From the NCBI GenBank assembly GCA_011322005.1, contig DROE01000138.1, positions 1 through 29,608 on the forward strand: DNA of 29,608 nucleotides, in the 5' to 3' direction. The notes beneath the pieces were generated by a model. It had not been told where the DNA came from and did not search any database. It worked only from the letters and a program-made list of their open reading frames with translations. The stretch comes from Devosia sp. (GTDB lineage Bacteria > Pseudomonadota > Alphaproteobacteria > Rhizobiales > Devosiaceae). Each line of letters starts with the position of its first letter. The stretch's first letter is position 1. The translations under genes were made by a program, and so were the position numbers. Of this stretch, positions 24,292 through 29,608 are shown one piece after another.

Positions 24292-25530
24292 ATGGACTTG
24301 CCCCGTTCTCCGCTTGCCCCCGAGGGTTTTGTCCGGCTTGAATCCATTGAAGGCGTCCAGCTGTTCACCGGGGCCACCCCTGAGGTAAAGGGGAAGCGAG
24401 ACAATGTGTTGCTGGCGGTATTTGATCCCGGTACCGTTGTGGCTGGCGTTCTTACCCAGTCCAGGTGCGCCTCGGCACCGGTTGAATGGTGTCGGGCACA
24501 CTTGGGGAAGGGGGGTGCCCGGGCGCTGGTGGTCAATGCGGGCAACGCCAACGCATTTTCCGGCAGAAAAGGTGCACTGGCGGTGGACAGAGTGGCGGCG
24601 CATGTCGCCGCGCTGACGGGTTGCGCGCCGGGGGAGGTGATGCTGGCTTCGACCGGGGTCATCGGCGAGCCGCTTGATCCCGAACCCGTGCTGGATGTGC
24701 TAGACGGCATCGCCGCGTCTGAAACCGCGGATGCAGAAGACGCGGCCAAGGCGATTATGACCACTGACACTTTTGCCAAGGGCGCGTCATCTGCCCTTGA
24801 GTTTGATGGAAATCGGGTGAACATTGCCGGCATTGCCAAAGGCTCGGGCATGATTGCGCCGGACATGGCAACGATGCTTTCGTTTGTCTTTACCGACATG
24901 GAGGTTGCGCCTTCAGTTTTGAGGCATGTGCTCAGGGAAAAAATCAAAACCAGTTTCAACGCCATTACCGTGGACAGCGATACTTCGACTTCCGATACCT
25001 GTCTGGTGTTCGCAACCGGCGCGGCAGGCAAGCGCGGTGTTGGCGCGATCAGTTCAATGCAAGACCCGCGCCTCGGCGCCTTTTCTGAAAGTTTGCATGA
25101 CGTGTTGCTTGATCTGGCGCTGCAGGTGGTGCGCGACGGGGAGGGAGCGAGCAAGTTCGTCCAAATCGACGTGAGTGGAGCGGCTGATGACAAAAGCGCC
25201 GGAATAGTGGCGCGTTCGGTGGCCAATTCGCCACTGGTAAAAACCGCCATTGCCGGGGAGGATGCCAATTGGGGGCGCATCGTGATGGCGGTGGGCAAGG
25301 CAGGAGAGCCCGCGGACCGGGACCGGTTGACCATCCGGTTTGGCGGTCTGGTGCTGGCGCGCCGGGGCGCGCGCGCGCCCGACTATGACGAGGCCAAAGC
25401 CAGTGCCTACATGAAGAATTCTGAGCTGGAGATCGGCATTGATCTGGGGGTCGGCGACGGAAAGGCGCGGGTTTACACCTGCGACCTTACCCATGGCTAT
25501 GTTTCCATTAATGCCGACTATAGAAGCTGA
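24292..25530 (+). CDS. argJ: Bifunctional ornithine acetyltransferase / N-acetylglutamate synthase
   Basis: This 412-residue enzyme of arginine synthesis transfers acetyl from N-acetylornithine to glutamate, and in bifunctional forms also uses acetyl-CoA. The autocleavage site is visible as DMATMLSF, with cleavage expected between A193 and the nucleophile T194, giving alpha and beta chains. Other family segments are VNAGNANAFSG near 81, LASTGVIGEPLD near 118, KGSGMIAPDMATML near 183, SDTSTSDT near 230 and EDANWGRI near 332. The ATG at 24292 is chosen because GAGGT lies seven bases upstream. A frame extension to 24262 adds ten residues without support. It is followed after nine bases by the GNAT gene. 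Whether it is mono- or bifunctional is not decided by sequence. Confidence 0.97.
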   Translation: MDLPRSPLAPEGFVRLESIEGVQLFTGATPEVKGKRDNVLLAVFDPGTVVAGVLTQSRCASAPVEWCRAHLGKGGARALVVNAGNANAFSGRKGALAVDRVAAHVAALTGCAPGEVMLASTGVIGEPLDPEPVLDVLDGIAASETADAEDAAKAIMTTDTFAKGASSALEFDGNRVNIAGIAKGSGMIAPDMATMLSFVFTDMEVAPSVLRHVLREKIKTSFNAITVDSDTSTSDTCLVFATGAAGKRGVGAISSMQDPRLGAFSESLHDVLLDLALQVVRDGEGASKFVQIDVSGAADDKSAGIVARSVANSPLVKTAIAGEDANWGRIVMAVGKAGEPADRDRLTIRFGGLVLARRGARAPDYDEAKASAYMKNSELEIGIDLGVGDGKARVYTCDLTHGYVSINADYRS

Positions 25531-25539
25531 GCCAGTCTG

Positions 25540-26316
25540 GTGAACGCTGTTCTTGATCATACAAGTCTGCGAGCCCTCGAAGCGGTGATGTTCAAATGCC
25601 GCCCCTCTCTTGAAACAGTAGTGGACGGCGATTGGGTCTGGCGCTTTGCCAAAGGCTATACGGGACGAGCCAATTCACTACAGAGCCTGAACGTCAAAGA
25701 TACAGATAAAGCTCAGGAGCGTCTGGCGGTTCACGTTCAGCGCAGCCGTGATTATGGCATTGTGCCAAAATTTCGCGTGACGCCGCTGGCGGGCCAAAAA
25801 ATTGTCGACCTGCTTGATGTTCAGGGGTGGAGCACACAGGGTCACACTCGGGTGCTGGTGCGCACCGGCCCGGACAGTAGCAGATTTACACCGGGACCTG
25901 AAAACATTGTGGTGGTTGCGCCCGGTTCAAACCAGTGGCGGCAGGCCATGGACGGACTGATTGGTCTGGACCCAACCACTTTTGGAATTTACCTGGAAAT
26001 GCTGACAAAACTGCCGCCGACTGCGCGTGGGTTTCTGATGTATCAGGCGGATGGGGCGCTTGCCTGTGCGGCTCTTGGCGTGGTCGCAGATGAGATCGCA
26101 GCCATTTTCAGCCTGACGACCGTGCCGCAATATCAGCGTCAGGGTTTTGGCCGAGGTCTGATGGGTTTCATCCATGGGTATTTGCGCAATGAAGGAGCAA
26201 AACAGGTGGTTTTGCAGGTGGAAGCACACAACAAACCGGCCATCGGGCTTTATCGGTCACTTGGCTATGAAGAGGCTTATTCCTACACATACCGCACACT
26301 GGAGGCGGCAGAATAA
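25540..26316 (+). CDS. GNAT family N-acetyltransferase
   Basis: This 258-residue protein ends in a GNAT domain. The acetyl-CoA-binding motif A is VPQYQRQGFGRGLM (about 197-210), followed by LQVEAHNKPAIGLYRSLGYEE. The N-terminal half (about 1-140) starts RALEAVMFKCRPSLETVVDGDWVWRFA and looks like a degenerate second GNAT fold, common in this group. The substrate is unknown. The start is GTG at 25540, nine bases after the argJ stop. The TAA stop overlaps the mutT ATG by one base (TAATG at 26314-26318), which implies coupled translation. The argJ-GNAT-mutT order recurs in related genomes as I recall, but no joint function is known. Confidence 0.88.
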   Translation: MNAVLDHTSLRALEAVMFKCRPSLETVVDGDWVWRFAKGYTGRANSLQSLNVKDTDKAQERLAVHVQRSRDYGIVPKFRVTPLAGQKIVDLLDVQGWSTQGHTRVLVRTGPDSSRFTPGPENIVVVAPGSNQWRQAMDGLIGLDPTTFGIYLEMLTKLPPTARGFLMYQADGALACAALGVVADEIAAIFSLTTVPQYQRQGFGRGLMGFIHGYLRNEGAKQVVLQVEAHNKPAIGLYRSLGYEEAYSYTYRTLEAAE

Positions 26317-26714
26317 TGAACATTCTTCTTGTTGTCGCCTGCGCCCTTATTGATGCGGACGGGCGCGTGCTTATCGCACAACGCAGGCAAAGCGATGATT
26401 TTGGCGGCATGTGGGAGTTTCCGGGGGGCAAGGTGGAGCCGGGTGAAACGCCCGAAGTTGCAGTAATCCGGGAGATGGCTGAAGAACTGGGTGTACAAAT
26501 CAGCCAGCCCTGTCTGGCTCCGCTGACTTTCGCATCGTTTTCTTATGAAAATTTTCACTTGTTGATGCCACTTTTTGTCTGCCGCAAATGGCAAGGAATG
26601 CCCGAGCCGCGTGATCATGGCGCCCTGAAGTGGGTCAAGCCAAGCGCTTTACGCAATTATTCCATGCCACCGGCGGACGAGCCTTTGATCGCGCATCTGT
26701 GCGATCTGTTATGA
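26316..26714 (+). CDS. mutT: MutT-type Nudix hydrolase (8-oxo-dGTP diphosphatase)
   Basis: This 132-residue Nudix enzyme removes oxidised dGTP from the nucleotide pool, preventing A:T to C:G transversions. The Nudix box matches the consensus GX5EX7REUXEEXGU, running from GGKVEPGE (about residue 37) to REMAEELGV (about 53). The opening VVACALIDADGRVLIAQR and the FGGMWEFPGG segment are characteristic of MutT rather than of other Nudix groups. The start overlaps the GNAT stop by one base. The flp gene begins 28 bases after its stop. Substrate assignment rests on family resemblance. Confidence 0.92.
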   Translation: MNILLVVACALIDADGRVLIAQRRQSDDFGGMWEFPGGKVEPGETPEVAVIREMAEELGVQISQPCLAPLTFASFSYENFHLLMPLFVCRKWQGMPEPRDHGALKWVKPSALRNYSMPPADEPLIAHLCDLL

Positions 26715-26742
26715 GACGCCAGAAAGCGGAAGCGAAACACAG

Positions 26743-26952
26743 ATGCCAGTTGCCAGCAAAACCCTCAAACGTTTTTTTGCAGATCAAGGCGGGGCAACTG
26801 CCATTGAATATGGTTTGCTGGCAGCGATGATCGCAGTCGCCTCGATCGTGGCGTTCTCGGCGCTTGGCGGTGGCCTGCAGAACCTTTTTGGCACAACTTC
26901 GGGCAATGGCGGCGCTGGTGGCGTGCTCGAAAACGCGGCGAGTTCGACCTAG
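26743..26952 (+). CDS. flp: Flp/Fap-type IVb pilin, orphan
   Basis: This 69-residue prepilin has a positively charged leader (MPVASKTLKRFFADQGG) cut after Gly17 by a TadV/CpaA-like peptidase. It is followed by ATAIEYGLLAAMIAVASIVAF, with the invariant Glu at +5 (E22) and Tyr at +6 (Y23). The hydrophobic helix is the pilin assembly and membrane domain. The C-terminal tail is Gly/Asn/Ser-rich. Flp pilins usually sit with cpa/tad assembly genes, but none are nearby, so the machinery must be elsewhere. The ATG at 26743 is 28 bases after mutT, with GGAAG ten bases upstream. It may be transcribed with mutT or from its own promoter. Confidence 0.92.
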   Translation: MPVASKTLKRFFADQGGATAIEYGLLAAMIAVASIVAFSALGGGLQNLFGTTSGNGGAGGVLENAASST

Positions 26953-26965
26953 GCGCTTTCTACCA

Positions 26966-26991
26966 CTCAGGATTTTGGACCTGAGCCTTTT
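26966..26991 (+). terminator. Weak candidate terminator after flp
   Basis: CTCAGG (26966-26971) and CCTGAG (26980-26985) form a 6-bp stem with an 8-base loop, followed by CC and TTTT (26988-26991). It overlaps the stop codon of the convergent methyltransferase gene, so its sequence is partly fixed by coding. The U-run is short. Confidence 0.3.
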
Positions 26992-27836
26992 CCCAGAACT
27001 TTTGTCAGGCTGACTTTTGCGCTGCCCGGAGCCAGTGGCTTCTGCTGGCTTTCATGGGGTGCCCAGCCGCTCATCCAGACAATTTCCAGCGTTGCGCGCA
27101 CCCGGCCGTCGGGGTCGGAAAAGGCTTGTTCATAGGCCCGGCAGGCGCTGGCAAGATGGGCCGGGGTGACCAGTTTTGAACTATTTCGGGCAAGCGGGTT
27201 GGAGGCGCCAAAGGCTTTTATCTCAACCATCAACTCCAGTGGGGCCGCATAGCGAATGGTGTGGGTTTCAACATCAGCAACGGGCAGGGCGAAACCGGCG
27301 CGCTGAAGCAGACCACCCGCATCGCGAGTGTCAATAAAGGGGGCAACACGGGCCACTGCCCCGTTCATATGGATGGCGTCGGCTTCAAGCCAGGCGCTGC
27401 GAAGCTCTTGCAACGAGACGCCTCCGACAAAGGCGGCCATGAACAGGCCATCGGGGGCGAGATGGCGCAGGGCCTGTTTGAGAAAGCCGGGCACATCGTT
27501 GGTTACCCCGATGTCAAAAAGCGAAACGATCAGGTCGTAATTCCTCTTTTCCGGTTCGAAAGCCTCAGTGTTCACCTGGGGGAAACCGGGGGTGGCCAGA
27601 AATGTGGAGGCGCGCTGAAAGTCTATGGGAGCAAGCGCTGATCTGAGCTCTTTTGGCAGGTGTGCCGCGTCGGGTCCGATAATCAGTGCGCTGGAAAACT
27701 GCCGGCTGATGTCGGACAGGCGCGCGCCAAGGTCCTTGATGACCAGTTGGGTGACAAAGTCCTTATCCTCTTGGTTACGCCGGGCGAAGCGTGTGGCGAG
27801 CAGGTTCTTGTCAAAAACTTCAGTGGAGGAGTTCAT
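26967..27836 (-). CDS. SAM-dependent methyltransferase-domain protein (NDUFAF5/BioC-like)
   Basis: This 289-residue protein has a class I methyltransferase-like core. SSALIIGPDAAHLP near residue 46 corresponds to strand 1 and the SAM-binding loop in degenerate form, YDLIVSLFDIGVTNDVPGFL near 94 follows, and ALRHLAPDGLFMAAFVGG near 115 is the post-core signature. The layout (N-terminal RFARRNQEDKDF, helical C-terminus) resembles the alphaproteobacterial relatives of mitochondrial NDUFAF5, an arginine hydroxylase for complex I, more than BioC. The glycine-rich loop is not a strict GxGxG, so methyl transfer is uncertain. I start it at the ATG at 27836 because the longer frame to 27974 overlaps the divergent comF gene. 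The 61-base gap to comF is divergent, a typical arrangement in the order. Confidence 0.8.
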   Translation of the reverse strand: MNSSTEVFDKNLLATRFARRNQEDKDFVTQLVIKDLGARLSDISRQFSSALIIGPDAAHLPKELRSALAPIDFQRASTFLATPGFPQVNTEAFEPEKRNYDLIVSLFDIGVTNDVPGFLKQALRHLAPDGLFMAAFVGGVSLQELRSAWLEADAIHMNGAVARVAPFIDTRDAGGLLQRAGFALPVADVETHTIRYAAPLELMVEIKAFGASNPLARNSSKLVTPAHLASACRAYEQAFSDPDGRVRATLEIVWMSGWAPHESQQKPLAPGSAKVSLTKVLGKGSGPKS

Positions 27837-27897
27837 AATTCCGGCTTTTGACAATCGGTGGAGACGCGAAAGTGCAATTCGTGCAACACTGGGATTT

Positions 27898-28722
27898 ATG
27901 AACAGGAGCGAGCACAGTGTCAAAGGCGCAAAAGGGATGGCGCAGTTCGAGCAATCCGGCCGGGGCAGCATCAAAAGATTTGCGCAGGCGGTGCTTGACC
28001 ATATCTATCCGCCTGCCTGTGTGAATTGCGATGCTGCTATCGGAACCGCTGACAGCCTGTGTCCCGAATGCTGGGGCGGGTTGCGCCCGATTACCTCTCC
28101 CATGTGCCCGGTTCTGGGTTTGCCCTTTGAAGTATCCATCGGGCCTGACGCCAGAAGCGCCGAGGCAATTGCCAACCCGCCCCCTTTCAGGCGCGCACGC
28201 TCGGCCCTTGTTCACAATGATGTGGCCCGCACGATAGTCAGTCGCCTGAAATTCGGCGACCGGCCGGAGTTGGCAAAATTCTGCGCCAGACTGATGTACG
28301 GGGCGGGGGCGGAGCTGTTTGAAAATGGGGACGACGAACAAAAGCCGGTTCTGGTTCCGGTTCCGCTGCACCGGGTGCGCCAGTGGCGGAGGCGCTACAA
28401 TCAGGCCAATGAACTGGCGCGGTTCCTGGGCCGCTTGGGTAACATGGAGGTGTTGCCGTTTCTGGTGCGGCGCAGCCGCGCCACTCGCGCCCAGATCGGG
28501 CTGAGTGCCCGGCAAAGAGCCCGTAATGTGGCCGGGGCATTTGAGGTCACCCCAGATTCCAGCGAGATGATCGCCGGGCGCAGAATCATCATAGTGGATG
28601 ATGTTGTTACCACAGGTTCGACCGTGAGCGCACTGAGCAAGGCCCTGCACAAAAAGGGTATGGCAAATATAGACGTGATAAGCTTTTCGCGTGTTGTTAT
28701 AGGTGAAGATACTGTCATATAA
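27898..28722 (+). CDS. comF: ComF family protein (phosphoribosyltransferase fold)
   Basis: This 274-residue protein combines an N-terminal zinc-finger-like motif, C41-x2-C44 and C55-x2-C58 (CVNC and CPEC), with a C-terminal phosphoribosyltransferase-type domain whose PRPP loop is IIIVDDVVTTGST (about 230-242). ComF proteins take part in DNA uptake in competent bacteria, and their function in alphaproteobacteria is poorly known. The ATG at 27898 gives 274 residues. An alternative ATG at 27937 would give 261 and has AAGGG directly before it. A TTGACA at 27848-27853 may be its -35 but lacks a convincing -10. The grxC gene follows after 35 bases. Confidence 0.88.
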   Translation: MNRSEHSVKGAKGMAQFEQSGRGSIKRFAQAVLDHIYPPACVNCDAAIGTADSLCPECWGGLRPITSPMCPVLGLPFEVSIGPDARSAEAIANPPPFRRARSALVHNDVARTIVSRLKFGDRPELAKFCARLMYGAGAELFENGDDEQKPVLVPVPLHRVRQWRRRYNQANELARFLGRLGNMEVLPFLVRRSRATRAQIGLSARQRARNVAGAFEVTPDSSEMIAGRRIIIVDDVVTTGSTVSALSKALHKKGMANIDVISFSRVVIGEDTVI

Positions 28723-28757
28723 GAGCAGCGAGAAAAAGCATGCCGGAGCCCTGTTGA

Positions 28758-29012
28758 ATGCCCAAAGTCGAGATTTTCACCACCCCGTTCTGCGGATTTT
28801 GTGTTGCTGCAAAATCTCTGCTTGAGGCCAAAAACATCTCTTACACGGAGATAGATGTCAGCGAACCGGAGCCTCGCGCAATGATGACGCAGCGGGCCGG
28901 TGGACGGCGTACGGTTCCCCAGATTTTTTTCGGTGGCACTCATATCGGGGGGTATGATGACCTGGCGGCGTTGGAAAGGGATGGCAAACTTGATGCATTG
29001 CTTTCCGTGTAG
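28758..29012 (+). CDS. grxC: Glutaredoxin 3
   Basis: This 84-residue dithiol glutaredoxin has a thioredoxin fold. The active site is C12-G-F-C15, preceded by TTPF. The cis-proline lies in TVPQIFFGG (about 52-60), and the GGYDDLAAL segment (about 64-72) completes the glutathione site. Common glutaredoxin 3 proteins have CPYC. The Gly-Phe dipeptide keeps both cysteines but changes the inter-cysteine residues, which may shift redox potential. The ATG at 28758 follows comF by 35 bases, so the two are probably co-transcribed. BolA, a partner of monothiol glutaredoxins, is elsewhere in the window and is not evidence for pairing with this dithiol protein. Confidence 0.94.
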   Translation: MPKVEIFTTPFCGFCVAAKSLLEAKNISYTEIDVSEPEPRAMMTQRAGGRRTVPQIFFGGTHIGGYDDLAALERDGKLDALLSV

Positions 29013-29151
29013 GGCGGGGTGTTGTTCCCTGGAGAGGCGCCATTTGAACTGAGCGCTTGCCAAGGCGCAGCAATTTTCGCTAAGCGTTAACCATAAAGGG
29101 GCATACTGGGCTTCCGGGTTGTAATCTGAGCCCCAAACGGGATGAGTTGTT

Positions 29152-29595
29152 GTGATTCAGTATTCGCTTATTTGTGAGAACGAGCACAAGTTTGACGCCT
29201 GGTTCAGAAGCGCCAGTGCCTATGATGAGCAGGTGGCGCGTGGAATAGTTTCCTGCCCCATCTGTGCTGCCCCCAAAGTCTCCAAGGCCGTGATGTCGCC
29301 TGCGGTATCGCGCAAGGAAGGCCAGAGGGAAGTGCCCGGTAAAAGCATTGCCTTGTCGGCTGGTCACCCCGACCAGGAAAAGCTGCGCAAGGCCATGCGT
29401 GCCCTGCGTGAAAAGGTCACCTCTGAAGCTGACTATGTGGGCGACAAATTTGCCGAAGAGGCGCGCAAAATCCATGCGCATGAGGTGGATGCGCGCGGCA
29501 TCTACGGGGAGGCGACGGCCGAAGAGGCGGCCAGCCTGCTTGAGGAAGGGGTGGACTTCATGCCCTTGCCCACCTTGCCAGAAGAGCAGAACTGA
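29152..29595 (+). CDS. DUF1178 family protein
   Basis: This 147-residue cytoplasmic protein belongs to DUF1178. The N-terminal MIQYSLICENEHKFDAWFRS with its cysteine, plus CPIC near residues 36-39, suggests a small zinc-binding knuckle. A helical, charged C-terminal half follows (ALREKVTSEADYVGDKFAEEA and a PLPTLPEEQ tail). The function is unknown. Its place after comF and grxC is usual in Hyphomicrobiales. The start is GTG at 29152, which opens directly at the conserved MIxYxLxCxxxHxF signature, although the Shine-Dalgarno (GGGATGAG) is loose. The 139-base gap after grxC has a GTTAACC stretch and a GCGC-rich imperfect hairpin near 29054-29072. Confidence 0.88.
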   Translation: MIQYSLICENEHKFDAWFRSASAYDEQVARGIVSCPICAAPKVSKAVMSPAVSRKEGQREVPGKSIALSAGHPDQEKLRKAMRALREKVTSEADYVGDKFAEEARKIHAHEVDARGIYGEATAEEAASLLEEGVDFMPLPTLPEEQN

Positions 29596-29608
29596 GTATC
29601 GTTTTTGA

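Noticed and set aside
27848..27876. comF promoter from TTGACA at 27848
   Set aside because: No acceptable -10 occurs at 16-18 bases, so the -35 match alone is not enough.
1..29608. CRISPR array, tRNA or rRNA genes, transposases, toxin-antitoxin or other defence genes
   Set aside because: I read for regular spacer repeats, cloverleaf ends and family motifs on both strands and saw none. Gaps between genes are mostly under 250 bases.

Overview
The window looks like chromosome from an alphaproteobacterium of the order Hyphomicrobiales (Rhizobiales). The evidence is the CobS/CobT cobaltochelatase pair beside a J-domain gene and BolA, the aroK-aroB-CNNM block, the xerD/accA and secA/ppiC/argJ neighbourhoods, rpmB beside a DUF3108 gene, a GC-rich composition with AT-rich gene borders, and a dispersed palindrome of a type familiar in this order. 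I cannot name the genus. No rRNA, tRNA, CRISPR array, transposase, phage gene or toxin-antitoxin pair is visible.

Layout. 1-220: 5' end of a Suv3-like helicase (-), cut by the window edge. 221-664: non-coding. 665-1450: DUF3108 exported protein (-). 1717-2001: rpmB (+) with a good terminator. 2153-2785: YhhQ/QueP-type queuosine-precursor transporter (+) behind a structured leader. 2791-7379 (-): J-domain protein, cobS, cobT and a phytase-esterase-like exported protein. 7443-7703: bolA (+). 7700-10738 (-): aroK, aroB and a CNNM/CorC protein. 10882-14177 (+): small membrane protein, xerD, accA and an L,D-transpeptidase lipoprotein. 14296-20177: the most accessory-looking part, with a CcdA-like protein, an MFS transporter, a Tat-exported multicopper oxidase (-), a YCII protein and an SLC13/TrkA-C permease (-), plus two dispersed palindromic repeats. 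20449-23145: secA (-), divergent from ppiC-argJ-GNAT-mutT-flp (+). 26967-27836: methyltransferase (-). 27898-29595 (+): comF, grxC, DUF1178.

How the genes work together. CobS and CobT are the AAA+ and VWA subunits that drive cobalt insertion by CobN, which is not in this window. AroK and AroB are two shikimate-pathway enzymes joined by a 4-base overlap. AccA starts fatty-acid synthesis. SecA exports proteins, and the PpiC-type foldase transcribed away from it would act on exported proteins. The 14-20 kb segment combines copper and thiol-redox chemistry (multicopper oxidase, CcdA-like reductant carrier) with transporters, but a functional link between them is inference.

Novelty. Most of the window is ordinary core genome and I see no complete undescribed multi-gene system. 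The observations worth a second look are regulatory or structural: mutually exclusive hairpins before the yhhQ-type gene, a 13-codon ORF ending Arg-Ser-Ala-Pro-Pro-stop followed by a hairpin in the secA leader, a J-domain gene with no ATG/GTG/TTG start for its conserved N-terminus, a perfect 24-bp dyad inside the multicopper-oxidase promoter, and a short palindromic repeat that appears to have inserted into another repeat.
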